From JAAFIW01 sp031414805 (GTDB lineage Bacteria > Pseudomonadota > Gammaproteobacteria > Burkholderiales > Burkholderiaceae_C), in contig JANOQJ010000080.1 of the NCBI GenBank assembly GCA_031414805.1, forward strand, positions 69,841 through 133,840: a stretch of 64,000 bases of DNA, in the 5' to 3' direction. The position numbers and the translations under genes were made by a program. Below are positions 23,454 to 31,893 of the stretch, piece after piece. Position 1 is the stretch's first letter. Every line of letters begins with the position of its first letter. The notes beneath the pieces are model-generated. The model did not search any database and was not told where the DNA came from. It saw nothing but the letters and a program-made list of their open reading frames with translations.

Positions 23454-24295
23454 GCAATCACATCAAGCGCCGCACCCAGCGCCGGGTGCTGCCCGGCTTC
23501 AGCCTCACGCTGGGCTACACGGTTTTCTATCTGAGCTTGGTGGTCCTGATTCCGCTGTCCGCGCTGGTGTTCAAGACCTTCACCGTCAGCTGGGATCAGA
23601 TCTGGGCTGCCATCAGTTCGCCGCGGGTTGTCGCGTCGTACCAACTCACGTTTGGTGCCTCGCTGTTGGCGGCGTTGGTCAATCTGGTGTTTGGGCTGCT
23701 GGTGGCCTGGGTGCTGGTGCGCTATGAGTTTCCAGGCAAAAAAATCATGGACGCGCTGGTCGATTTGCCTTTCGCGCTGCCCACTGCTGTGGCGGGCATT
23801 GCGCTCACAGCCCTGCTGGCCGGCAACGGTTGGGTGGGGCAATACTTTGAGCCGCATGGCATCAAGTTAGCGTTTAACCCCACTGGCGTGGTGATTGCGC
23901 TGATCTTCATTGGCCTGCCGTTTGTGGTGCGCACCGTGCAGCCGGTGCTGGAAGATGTGGAGAAAGAACTTGAAGAGGCGGCTTTGTGCCTGGGCGCAAC
24001 GCGTCTACAAACGTTTACCCGCGTCATCCTGCCCGCCATCCTGCCCGCATTGCTGACCGGCTTTGCACTGGCCTTTGCCAGGGCAATTGGCGAGTACGGC
24101 TCGGTCATCTTCATTGCCGGCAACATGCCCATGGTGTCCGAGATCACGCCGCTGATCATCATCGGCAAGCTCGAGCAGTACGACTATGCCGGTGCCACCG
24201 CCGTGGCGCTGGTGATGCTGCTGATCTCGTTTGTGCTGCTGATGGTCATCAATGCCTTGCAGGCTTGGCAACGTCAACGCACTGGGGCGGTCTGA
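23450..24295 (+). CDS. cysU: sulfate ABC transporter permease CysU (CysT)
   Basis: 281 residues, six helices. GYTVFYLSLVVLIPLSAL is the first helix; VDLPFALPTAVAGIALTALL and the EAA loop EEAALCLGATRLQTFTRVILP are diagnostic. Forms the inner-membrane pore with CysW. Overlaps sbp (ATGA) and cysW (TGATG), so the three are translationally coupled. Confidence 0.95.
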   Translation: MSNHIKRRTQRRVLPGFSLTLGYTVFYLSLVVLIPLSALVFKTFTVSWDQIWAAISSPRVVASYQLTFGASLLAALVNLVFGLLVAWVLVRYEFPGKKIMDALVDLPFALPTAVAGIALTALLAGNGWVGQYFEPHGIKLAFNPTGVVIALIFIGLPFVVRTVQPVLEDVEKELEEAALCLGATRLQTFTRVILPAILPALLTGFALAFARAIGEYGSVIFIAGNMPMVSEITPLIIIGKLEQYDYAGATAVALVMLLISFVLLMVINALQAWQRQRTGAV

Positions 24296-25188
24296 TGGCG
24301 ACTCAAAAACGTTTGCAAACAACCGAAGCCCCCTGGGTTCGCTACACCCTGATCGGTATTGCGCTGGCCTTCATGCTGCTGTTTCTGGTGCTCCCACTGG
24401 CCGCCGTGTTTGCTGAAGCACTGCGCAAGGGCTGGGGCGCTTACTGGGAAGCGCTGAAGGAGCCGGACGCGTGGTCGGCCATCCGCTTGACGCTGATTAC
24501 CGCGGCGGTGGCGGTTCCGTTGAACCTGGTGTTTGGTGTGTTGGCCGCATGGGCGATTGCCAAGTACGAGTTTCGCGGCAAGGCCTTTTTGATTACCTTG
24601 ATAGATCTGCCGTTTTCGGTGTCGCCAGTGGTGGCGGGGCTGATCTATGTGCTGGTGTTCGGCGCGCAGGGTTGGTTTGGCCCCTGGCTGGCGGCCAATG
24701 ACATCAAGATCGTGTTTGCCGTGCCGGGCATCATTCTGGCCACCGTTTTCGTGACCTTTCCCTTCATTGCGCGCGAGCTGATTCCGCTGATGCAGGCCCA
24801 GGGCAACGAGGAGGAGCAGGCCGCCATCGTGCTGGGCGCAACCGGCTGGCAGACCTTCTGGTATGTGACCCTGCCCAACATCAAATGGGGCCTGTTGTAT
24901 GGCGTAATTTTGTGCAACGCACGCGCCATGGGTGAGTTTGGCGCGGTGTCGGTGGTGTCCGGTCACATCCGAGGCCAAACCAACACGATGCCGCTGCACG
25001 TGGAGGTGCTGTACAACGAATACCAGTCAGTAGCCGCCTTTGCCGTGGCCTCGCTGCTGGCCCTGCTGGCGCTGGTGACGCTGGCGATCAAGTCGGTGGC
25101 GCAGTGGCGGCATGAGCGCGAGATGAAGGCCATTGCCAGCCTGCCGCCGGAGGCGCCCCGGCAACCGGCTGTGGCTGCGGGGGTGTGA
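24295..25188 (+). CDS. cysW: sulfate ABC transporter permease CysW
   Basis: 297 residues from ATG 24295, sharing one base with the cysU stop. Six hydrophobic helices; LIDLPFSVSPVVAGLIYVLV and the EAA loop EEQAAIVLGATGWQTFWYVT match CysW. The C-terminus ends in an Ala/Pro-rich tail. The expected next gene, cysA, follows only after a 334-bp palindromic stretch. Confidence 0.95.
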   Translation: MATQKRLQTTEAPWVRYTLIGIALAFMLLFLVLPLAAVFAEALRKGWGAYWEALKEPDAWSAIRLTLITAAVAVPLNLVFGVLAAWAIAKYEFRGKAFLITLIDLPFSVSPVVAGLIYVLVFGAQGWFGPWLAANDIKIVFAVPGIILATVFVTFPFIARELIPLMQAQGNEEEQAAIVLGATGWQTFWYVTLPNIKWGLLYGVILCNARAMGEFGAVSVVSGHIRGQTNTMPLHVEVLYNEYQSVAAFAVASLLALLALVTLAIKSVAQWRHEREMKAIASLPPEAPRQPAVAAGV

Positions 25189-25251
25189 AATTGTTGACCC
25201 TCTGTATTGCACAAGCGAGCGATGTTTGTGGCCTCGCGGGGGATCGGGCGG

Positions 25252-25462
25252 GCATGGCACTCTGCTGCGCTCATGTCCCCCGGTGGCCTGCGGCCACCTC
25301 TTCATTGACTTCGCTACGCAAAGCGCCCCGCCAGCCCGATCCGTTGGCGCGCGAAGGATTTCAAAGCCATCCCGGTGCCAAGGTGTCGGTGAGGCGCGAT
25401 GGGTGTCCGACGCAGCGAAGTCAAGGAGGAGGGTCGGGCGCAGCCTGGCCCGGGGGACATGA
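25252..25462. repeat. ~210-bp imperfect palindrome between cysW and cysA
   Basis: Left side carries CATGTCCCCCGG and, further in, TGACTTCGCTACGC; the right side carries the complements GACGCAGCGAAGTCA and CCCGGGGGACATG in mirrored order. The arms are long but imperfect, and the interior holds GGTGTCCGACGCAGCGAAG. No open frame of value. It fills the 334-bp cysW-cysA gap (25189-25522). An inserted interspersed element is the best reading; it may attenuate cysA expression. Confidence 0.6.
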
Positions 25463-25522
25463 GTGGAGTCGGGTACCCATCGCCCCTGACCAGTGCGTAC
25501 AAAAACTTGGAATGGAACCGAA

Positions 25523-26632
25523 ATGAGCATCGAAATCCGCAACATCAGCAAGCAATTTGGCGACTTTCAGGCATTGCGCGATGTGTCGCTGGACATCGCG
25601 TCGGGCGAGCTGGTGGCACTGCTGGGGCCGTCGGGCTGCGGCAAGACCAGCTTGCTGCGCATCATTGCCGGGCTGGAAACGGCCGACCAGGGCAACATTT
25701 ACTTCAGTGGCGAAGACACCACCCAAGTAAATGTGCGCGAGCGCCAAGTCGGTTTTGTGTTCCAGCACTACGCGCTGTTTCGCCACATGACGGTGTTCGA
25801 GAACGTGGCTTTCGGCTTGCGGGTCAAACCGCGATCGGTGCGGCCCAGCGACGCGCAGATCAAGCAAAAGGTGCACGACCTGCTCAAGCTGGTGCAGCTG
25901 GACTGGTTGGCGGACCGCTTTCCAGCCCAGCTGTCGGGCGGCCAGCGCCAGCGCATTGCACTGGCCCGCGCGTTGGCGGTAGAGCCCAAGGTGCTACTGC
26001 TGGACGAGCCTTTTGGCGCGCTGGATGCCAAGGTGAGAAAAGAACTCAGAAGGTGGCTGCGCCGCTTGCACGACGAGCTGCACGTCACCAGTATTTTCGT
26101 CACCCACGACCAGGACGAAGCGCTGGAAGTGGCCGACCGTGTCGTGCTGATGAACAGCGGCCAGGTCGAGCAAGTGGGCTCGCCGCAAGAGGTGTGGGAC
26201 CATCCGGCCAGCCCGTTTGTGTATGGCTTTTTAGGTGATGTGAACATGTTTCACGGCCGCGCGCACCAGGGCGAAGTACATGTGGATGGCGTGGCGCTAG
26301 ACGCGCCAGAGCACCACAGTGCCCAGAACGCCAAGGCATCAGCCTATGTGCGACCGTACGACCTGGACGTGCAGCGTTATGCGCCTGGCGCCGAAAATGC
26401 CCCTGACGCGCAGGGCTGGTTGGTCAAATTGGTGCGGGCCATCGTGGTGGGGCCGGTGGCGCGGCTGGAACTAATCGCGCTAGATACGGCCTCATCCCCC
26501 GACAATGCAGCGGGTCAGCGCATTTTTGAAGCGCAATTGCCGTCGCAGCGCTGGCGTGACATGGGTTTGCAAGCGGGTGACCTGCTGGTTGCCACACCCC
26601 GACAAGCCCGCGTTTTTATCGAGGAGTCTTAG
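25523..26632 (+). CDS. cysA: sulfate/thiosulfate ABC transporter ATPase CysA
   Basis: 369 residues from ATG 25523. Walker A GPSGCGKTSLL (~35), signature LSGGQRQRIALARAL, Walker B VLLLDEPFGALD, H-loop VTHDQDEAL, then a C-terminal regulatory TOBE-like domain (DVNMFHGRAHQGEVHVDG; ASAYVRPYDLDV). It energises CysUW. Separated from cysW by a palindromic element, so it may rely on read-through or its own promoter. Confidence 0.95.
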   Translation: MSIEIRNISKQFGDFQALRDVSLDIASGELVALLGPSGCGKTSLLRIIAGLETADQGNIYFSGEDTTQVNVRERQVGFVFQHYALFRHMTVFENVAFGLRVKPRSVRPSDAQIKQKVHDLLKLVQLDWLADRFPAQLSGGQRQRIALARALAVEPKVLLLDEPFGALDAKVRKELRRWLRRLHDELHVTSIFVTHDQDEALEVADRVVLMNSGQVEQVGSPQEVWDHPASPFVYGFLGDVNMFHGRAHQGEVHVDGVALDAPEHHSAQNAKASAYVRPYDLDVQRYAPGAENAPDAQGWLVKLVRAIVVGPVARLELIALDTASSPDNAAGQRIFEAQLPSQRWRDMGLQAGDLLVATPRQARVFIEES

Positions 26633-26633
26633 T

Positions 26634-27164
26634 TTGCTCAATTGGATGGATGCACACCCCCGCCGTGTGTTTGGTTTGATCGCTGCCGCCTGCGTGGCCA
26701 TGCTCGCCTTTGGTTTGTACCTGCAACACGTCGTGGGACTGGATCCCTGTCCGATGTGTATCGTGCAGCGATATGCTCTCATTCTTGTAGCTGCTTCAGC
26801 AGTATTGGCATGGGCTACCAGCCTAAAAGGCTTGCAAATGGCTGTTGCGGGTGTGGGTTTGCTCAGCGCCGGATTTGGTGCCTTTGTGGCAGCGCGCCAG
26901 AGCTGGCTGCAGTGGTACCCGCCCGAAATCGCCACCTGTGGGCGCGACTTTTACGGAATGATCGAAACGTTTCCGCTCAAGCGAGCCATTCCGATGATTT
27001 TCAAAGGCAGTGGCGATTGCACCAAGATTGACTGGACGTTTTTGGGCTTGTCGATTGCCAACTGGTCGTTTGTGTGTTTTGTGGGGTTTGCGGTGGTGCT
27101 ACTGATCTTGCTGGTGCGGCGATTCAAAGTGGCAAACCCACATAGTTTTCAGCCAGCACGGTAG
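26634..27164 (+). CDS. dsbB: disulfide bond formation protein DsbB
   Basis: 176 residues with four transmembrane helices. The first redox pair is CPMC (after VVGLDP), the second pair lies in the periplasmic loop (ATCGRDF and GSGDCTK). DsbB reoxidises DsbA and passes electrons to quinone. The start is read as TTG at 26634 with GAGGAG 7 bp upstream; ATG 26646 is an alternative. The second helix (ALILVAASAVLAWATSLKG, residues ~47-65) coincides with a diverged interspersed repeat. The 3' end overlaps the convergent pobA by 41 bp. Confidence 0.92.
   Translation: MLNWMDAHPRRVFGLIAAACVAMLAFGLYLQHVVGLDPCPMCIVQRYALILVAASAVLAWATSLKGLQMAVAGVGLLSAGFGAFVAARQSWLQWYPPEIATCGRDFYGMIETFPLKRAIPMIFKGSGDCTKIDWTFLGLSIANWSFVCFVGFAVVLLILLVRRFKVANPHSFQPAR
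26775..26828 (+). repeat. GCTTGAGCA interspersed repeat, copy 6 (diverged, inside dsbB, sense)
   Basis: GCTCTCATTCTTGTAGC, core GCTGCTTCAGCAGTAT, GGCATGGGCTACC, GCCTAAAA. The core TGA has become TCA, keeping the frame open: it reads A-A-S-A-V-L-A-W-A in the same register as the livG, boxC and aroA copies. Diverged, so some of the match could be chance. Confidence 0.6.
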
Positions 27165-28299
27165 ACAGGGCCTGCGAGTCCACCAAGTATTCCAGCTCGG
27201 CGTCCTGCATCTTTTGGCCAAACGCCCCCGTTTCTGGAAACCGGTGCATCAGCGAGGTCAACCACCAGCTGAACCGCTCGGCCTTCCAGATGCGGCGCAA
27301 GGCCCGCTGCGAGTAGTCGTTAATGCCCGCCTGCGACTTTTCGCCGTAAAACTCGATGAAAGCGTCAGACAGATACCTTACATCGCTGGCCGCCAGGTTC
27401 AAGCCTTTCGCCCCGGTGGGCGGCACGATGTGCGCCGAATCACCCGCTAGAAATAGACGGCCAAAGCGCATGGGCTCGGCCACAAAGCTGCGCAGCGGCA
27501 CAATGCTTTTTTCAATACTGGGGCCAGTGGTGATGCGGCTGGCCAGATCAGGGTCCAGGCGGCTTTTCAGCTCGTCCCAAAAGCGGGCGTCGCTCCACTG
27601 CTCCACCTTGTCGTCAGCCGGGCACTGCACGTAGTAGCGGCTGCGCGTGACGCTGCGCATGGAACATAGTGAAAAACCGCGCTCGCTGTTGCCGTAGACG
27701 ATGGCGTGCGGTGAGACCGGGGGTACATCGACCAGCACGCCCAGCCAGCCAAACGGGTAGACCTTCTCGTATTCGGTCATCGCGGATTTCGGCACGCTGG
27801 CGCGGCAGATGCCGTGAAAGCCATCGCAACCGGCGATGAAGTCGGCTTGCAGTTCATGCGTGGTGCCGTTGTGCGTGTAGGAGACGCGCGGCTGCGTGCC
27901 GTCGAAGTCGTGGATCTGCACATTGGCAGCCTCGTAAACAGTGGTCAAGCCCAGCTGCGCCCGTGCGTCCATCAGGTCGTGCGTCACCTCGGTTTGTCCG
28001 TAGGCCGTGACCACCTTACCGCCCGTCAGCCCCTGCACATCCACCGCGTGGCGCTGACCTTTGAACACCAACTCGATGCTGTGGTGCACCGTGCCCTCGC
28101 GGTGCAGCCGCTGGCCCACACCCACCGCATTGAGCAGGTCCACCGTGCCTTGCTCCAGAATGCCTGCGCGTATACGCCCCAACACATAGGCAGCGCTTTG
28201 CCGCTCGAGGATGACGTTGTCAATACCCGCCTGGTGAAGCAAAGCGCCCAGCAGCAGTCCGGCTGGGCCTGCGCCAACGATGGCAACTTGGGTTTTCAT
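27124..28299 (-). CDS. pobA: 4-hydroxybenzoate 3-monooxygenase
   Basis: 391 residues from ATG 28299 (MKTQVAIVGAGPAGLLLGAL), matching the ~394-residue family. The FAD GxGxxG motif is at the N-terminus; GRLFLAGDSAHIVPPTGAKG is the second FAD-binding (GD) motif, and RIRAGILEQGTVDLL matches the PHBH substrate/FAD region. NADPH-dependent hydroxylation of 4-hydroxybenzoate to protocatechuate. Divergent from the IclR-type regulator at 28435. Confidence 0.95.
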   Translation of the reverse strand: MKTQVAIVGAGPAGLLLGALLHQAGIDNVILERQSAAYVLGRIRAGILEQGTVDLLNAVGVGQRLHREGTVHHSIELVFKGQRHAVDVQGLTGGKVVTAYGQTEVTHDLMDARAQLGLTTVYEAANVQIHDFDGTQPRVSYTHNGTTHELQADFIAGCDGFHGICRASVPKSAMTEYEKVYPFGWLGVLVDVPPVSPHAIVYGNSERGFSLCSMRSVTRSRYYVQCPADDKVEQWSDARFWDELKSRLDPDLASRITTGPSIEKSIVPLRSFVAEPMRFGRLFLAGDSAHIVPPTGAKGLNLAASDVRYLSDAFIEFYGEKSQAGINDYSQRALRRIWKAERFSWWLTSLMHRFPETGAFGQKMQDAELEYLVDSQALSTVLAENYVGLPL

Positions 28300-28377
28300 G
28301 GTGTTTCTCGGGTTCTTGGTGCGGTTGCCAACCAGCCTAAGCCGATACACGGCCCCCTACAGGTTCATCGTCGTGCA

Positions 28378-28409
28378 TTTGCGCGATGATCGCCATCTTT
28401 GTGCGATCA
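28378..28409. promoter_or_regulatory. candidate PobR operator: direct repeats TTTGYGCGATSA
   Basis: TTTGCGCGATGA (28378-28389) and TTTGTGCGATCA (28398-28409) are 20 bp apart start to start, i.e. two helical turns, in the pobA/pobR divergent region. IclR-type PobR of Acinetobacter is known to bind repeated short sites between these genes; the match to a specific site here is inference. Confidence 0.45.
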
Positions 28410-28434
28410 CCGCGCAGTGACTGGACGCATCGAC

Positions 28435-29223
28435 ATGCCTATCGCCCCCACCGACTTCATCGCAGGCATGGCCAAAGGCCTGGCCGTGCTGGAGAGCTTC
28501 GACACCGAGCGCCAGCGGCTGAACGCCACCCTGGCCGCTCAACGCGCAGGCATTACCCGCGCCGCCGCACGCCGTCACTTGCTGACTCTGGCGCACCTGG
28601 GCTATCTGGAAACCGACGGCAGCTACTTCTGGCTCAGCCCCAAGGTGCTGCGCTTTTCAGGCAGCTACCTGGCCTCCAGCCGCCTGCCGCGTGTGCTGCA
28701 ACCGAGCTTGAACCGGCTGGCCCTGCTGTCGGGCGATGCTGCCTCAGGGGTGGTGCTGGATGGCAGCGAGGTGGTGATCATTGCGCGCGGTGCTCAAAGC
28801 ATGGCTTCCGCACAAACGCCATTACTTGCCTATGGCCTACACCTGGGTGCCCGCCTGCCTGCCCACGCCACGTCCACCGGTCAGGTGCTGCTGGCGGCCC
28901 AAACCAAAACCCAGTTCAACACCTGGCTGAAGACCCACGCACCCCAGAAAAGCTTGCCGCGTTTAACCGCGCACACCGAAACCGATATGAAGCAGTTTCG
29001 CGCGTTGATTGACCAGACACGCATGGCCGACCACGCCCTGGCGGTGCAAACGCACGAGCTGGGCGTTCAGGCGCTGGCGGTGCCCGTGCACAACCTGCAA
29101 GGTCAGGTGGTGGCCGCTATCAACCTGGTGTGTTCACCGCTGCGGCGCGACGCGCAGGCGATGCGTCGTGAGTTGCTGCCCTTGTTGGAAGATGCCGCGC
29201 GGGAATTGCGTGTGCTCGCCTGA
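28435..29223 (+). CDS. pobR: IclR-family regulator, likely PobR
   Basis: 262 residues from ATG 28435 (MPIAPTDFIAGMAKGLAVLE). An N-terminal winged HTH (LNATLAAQRAGITRAAARRHLLTLAHLGYL), then the IclR effector domain (LGARLPAHATSTGQVLLAA; ALAVPVHNLQGQVVAAINL). Divergent from pobA, the classic arrangement in which PobR activates pobA with 4-hydroxybenzoate. An upstream non-ATG start would run through the repeats of the candidate operator and is less likely. Confidence 0.85.
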   Translation: MPIAPTDFIAGMAKGLAVLESFDTERQRLNATLAAQRAGITRAAARRHLLTLAHLGYLETDGSYFWLSPKVLRFSGSYLASSRLPRVLQPSLNRLALLSGDAASGVVLDGSEVVIIARGAQSMASAQTPLLAYGLHLGARLPAHATSTGQVLLAAQTKTQFNTWLKTHAPQKSLPRLTAHTETDMKQFRALIDQTRMADHALAVQTHELGVQALAVPVHNLQGQVVAAINLVCSPLRRDAQAMRRELLPLLEDAARELRVLA

Positions 29224-29314
29224 AGGGTTAGACCCATTGGGCTAAACCATGACTTGTTTGTGCAATTGGCAACCGTTAGTATCAAAAACATCTGATGCGA
29301 AGAAAGTCCACAAG

Positions 29315-29956
29315 ATGCTGCCCCAGCCCAAATCCGAAAAATTATTGAGCCAACCCCGTCGTACCTTTGCCCAACACGTGTTGGCGTTCGCAGCGGTGGC
29401 GGGCTCTTCAAGCGCGTGGTCGCAATCCGATGCGCCGCGCCGCGCCAGCCGGGCGATGCCGGTCGAGTTGGCTGCCTTTGCGAACGCTGCCACGCCTTGG
29501 CAATTGCTGGGCAATGGCGCTTTGCGTTTTTTCGGCTTCAAGGCCTATGACGCGTTTTTGTGGGTGGTCGGCAGCACACCAAATCCGTTGATCAACAAAG
29601 CCTTGTTTGCGCTGGAGATTGAGTACAACACAGCGGTTACCGGGGAAGAAATCGTCAACGTGTCTCTGGTGGAAATGGCCCGCCTGCGCCGCCTGACACA
29701 GGAGCAGATCAAGACCTGGGGCGACCAGATGCAGAAGACGTTTCCGTCGGTCAAGTCGGGCGACAAGCTGGTGGGCGTTTACGTGCCGAAAAGTGGCACC
29801 CGCTTCTTTTTCAACGGTCGCCTGGCAGCCGAGATCAACGACCCGGCTTTTGGCGACGCGTTCTTTGCCATCTGGCTGGATGAGGGCACCAAACGCCCCG
29901 ATTTGCGGCGCGCCCTATTGGGTTTGCCGCCAGCGACTGCGCCGCTGAACAACTAG
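29315..29956 (+). CDS. exported chalcone isomerase-like domain protein
   Basis: 213 residues from ATG 29315. The leader contains paired Arg (QPRRTFAQHVLAFAAVAG) and ends near SAWS, so export (perhaps Tat) is likely. The body (LLGNGALRFFGFKAYDAFLWV; ALEIEYNTAVTGEEIVNVSLVEM; GDKLVGVYVPKSGTRFFFNGR) matches the bacterial chalcone-isomerase-like domain, a fold without assigned enzymatic activity in bacteria. Function unknown. Confidence 0.72.
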   Translation: MLPQPKSEKLLSQPRRTFAQHVLAFAAVAGSSSAWSQSDAPRRASRAMPVELAAFANAATPWQLLGNGALRFFGFKAYDAFLWVVGSTPNPLINKALFALEIEYNTAVTGEEIVNVSLVEMARLRRLTQEQIKTWGDQMQKTFPSVKSGDKLVGVYVPKSGTRFFFNGRLAAEINDPAFGDAFFAIWLDEGTKRPDLRRALLGLPPATAPLNN

Positions 29957-30026
29957 ATACGGCCCCATGAAATATTAATCAGCCACCTCAGCCCGAACGG
30001 AAATTTAGTGCTTTTCGGGCCGTATC
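29956..30026. repeat. 71-bp palindromic repeat (short relative of 18818-18915)
   Basis: Outer arms GATACGGCCC (29956) and GGGCCGTATC (30017) are a perfect inverted repeat, and it shares CCTCAGCCCGAACGGAAATT with the copy at 18818, missing the central hairpin. Lies between two convergent genes, so it may serve as a bidirectional terminator. Confidence 0.7.
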
Positions 30027-30041
30027 AATAGGACGTGCTGC

Positions 30042-30512
30042 TTACTTGGCCGCTGCCAACTCTTCTGGCTTCTTGCCCACGACTGGCGCGCCTTCCTTCT
30101 CGTCGCGGCGATCAAACACCAGGGTTTCGCCAAAAATCATCTGAATCCAGTTGGGGTAGGTGTAGGCCGTGCCCTTGTTGTGGTCAATGATGGCGCCAAT
30201 ACCGCCGCCAATCAGTATGTTGCCGGCCAGCCCCGCATTGGCGCGGGAAATGGCTCGACCTTTGGCGTCGGGCTGGCCGCTCTGGCTACAGGTGATGTCC
30301 AGGTCTTTGTTGGAGCGGCGGGCTGGGGTGTTGTCGCCCGACTTCGCGTTGAACGAGCCATAGTCGTTGCTCATCTTGCAATCAGCGCCGGTGATGAAAG
30401 TACCTGCGGCGGTTTTGGTTTCGATTTTGATGGGGTGGGTGGTCTCATTCATGATGGACGCACAACCGGTCAAGGCAATGGCGGCAATAACTAGCGCGGA
30501 ATTTTTCAACAT
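30042..30512 (-). CDS. putative lipoprotein, unknown function
   Basis: 156 residues. Signal peptide ends in the lipobox LTGC (residues ~14-17), so Cys17 would be lipidated. MNETTHPIKIETKTAAG looks like a beta domain seen in small Gram-negative lipoproteins; a Gly-rich central hydrophobic segment (GLAGNILIGGGIGAIID) follows. No specific role recognised. Confidence 0.75.
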   Translation of the reverse strand: MLKNSALVIAAIALTGCASIMNETTHPIKIETKTAAGTFITGADCKMSNDYGSFNAKSGDNTPARRSNKDLDITCSQSGQPDAKGRAISRANAGLAGNILIGGGIGAIIDHNKGTAYTYPNWIQMIFGETLVFDRRDEKEGAPVVGKKPEELAAAK

Positions 30513-30666
30513 GGCAAGCTTTCTTGTGGTTTTGCTTTCCGTCCCCCCGAGGAACTTCTAGGCGGGCGTATTGTAACGTCGTGTAATGACGTGTTAATAA
30601 GTGCACACCCGGGAAATGGGCCAAGCCACAAGAAATACGCCTGCTGACGCAGGCCATCAGCACTGC

Positions 30667-31116
30667 TTAACGCGCTACGGCCGCTTCCACCAATCCGGCC
30701 AAGCCCTTGGCCACCGCACCCACCGCCGGGCAATCGGGCACGCCATGGCGGCGCGCGAGGACTGCCGGGTCGTTGTAGCCGAGCCAGACCTGGCCCTTGT
30801 CGTCTTCCCAGGCCAGCGCTTTTTGCGGCAGGTCAATACCCATGGATTGCGCGCATTCCATCAGCGGCGTGCCGCCTTGTGGATTGCCAAAAATCAGCAC
30901 CTCTGTGGGCCGCAAAGTCTTGCCCACTTTGGCAGCGCCTGCTGCATGGTCTACGCGGGCAAACAGGGCGAGGCCGCGTTGTTTGATCAACTCTTCCAGC
31001 TTGTTGGAGGTGTCTTTCACCGACAGGGTGCTTTTGACGGCAATCAAGCCATCGGCTGACCAGCTGCTGGTGGCGGCAAGCCCGAGTAGCAGGGCAAGAG
31101 AGATTGAACGAATCAT
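30667..31116 (-). CDS. periplasmic DUF302-family protein
   Basis: 149 residues from ATG 31116 with a cleavable signal (MIRSISLALLLGLAATSSWS). The mature part VKDTSNKLEELIKQRGLALFA and TEVLIFGNPQGGTPLMECAQ plus LPQKALAWEDDKGQVWLGYN is the DUF302 domain. Function is not known; these proteins are small, exported or cytosolic, and often near redox genes. Confidence 0.8.
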   Translation of the reverse strand: MIRSISLALLLGLAATSSWSADGLIAVKSTLSVKDTSNKLEELIKQRGLALFARVDHAAGAAKVGKTLRPTEVLIFGNPQGGTPLMECAQSMGIDLPQKALAWEDDKGQVWLGYNDPAVLARRHGVPDCPAVGAVAKGLAGLVEAAVAR

Positions 31117-31182
31117 GGACGGCTCCGGTTGGGTTGGGAACCCATTGTGAACTGCATGCAAGCGCACAACTACGAAGCGCAA

Positions 31183-31893
31183 TCAAACTCCCAGGTGCTG
31201 CGCCAACACCTCCGGCTGCGCCTGCAGCGCATCCGAACTACCCTCGAACACCACCTGGCCTTTGACCAAAATCACGTTGCGGTCGGTGATTTGGGTGACG
31301 TGTTTCCAGTTTTTGTCGACGATCACGCTGCTGATCCCGGTGTCGCGAATCAGGCCGCAAATTCGCCAGATTTCGCGGGCGATCAGCGGGGCCAAGCCTT
31401 CCGTGGCTTCGTCCAGGATGAGCAGGTCGGGGTTGGTCATCAGCGCCCGGCCAATCGTGAGCATTTGCTGCTCGCCGCCACTCAATTGCTGACCGCCGTG
31501 GTTCAGGCGTTCTTTCAGGCGAGGGAAGGTGTCCAGCACGCGCTCGTAGGTCCAGTCGCGTTTTCCGCTCGTGCTGGCGCGTGCGGCCATCTTCAGGTTT
31601 TCCACCACGCTGAGGTTCCCGAAAATGCCACGGCCTTCGGGTACGTAGGCAATGCCAAGCTGGGCGATTTCGTAGGGCGCGCGGCCGGTCATGTCACGGC
31701 CCATCACCTGCACGGTGCCAGTGCTGGGTTTGACCAATCCCATGATGCTTTTGAGCAGGGTGCTTTTGCCCATGCCATTGCGGCCCATCAGGCCCACGGT
31801 TTCGCCGCGCGCCACATGAAAATTCACGTCACGCAAGATGTGGCTGGCGGCGTAGTGGGTGTTGAGGTTTTGCGTTTCGATCAAGTGGGTCAA
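31183..31893 (-). CDS. livF: branched-chain/aromatic-acid ABC transporter ATPase LivF
   Basis: 236 residues, normal LivF size. Walker A GRNGMGKSTLL, signature LSGGEQQMLTIGRAL, Walker B LLILDEATEGLAP. Last gene of a four-gene transporter run on the minus strand (livH-livM-livG-livF), overlapping livG by 4 bp. Given the adjacent benzoate-CoA ligase and box genes, benzoate or another aromatic acid is a plausible substrate. Confidence 0.92.
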   Translation of the reverse strand: MTHLIETQNLNTHYAASHILRDVNFHVARGETVGLMGRNGMGKSTLLKSIMGLVKPSTGTVQVMGRDMTGRAPYEIAQLGIAYVPEGRGIFGNLSVVENLKMAARASTSGKRDWTYERVLDTFPRLKERLNHGGQQLSGGEQQMLTIGRALMTNPDLLILDEATEGLAPLIAREIWRICGLIRDTGISSVIVDKNWKHVTQITDRNVILVKGQVVFEGSSDALQAQPEVLAQHLGV

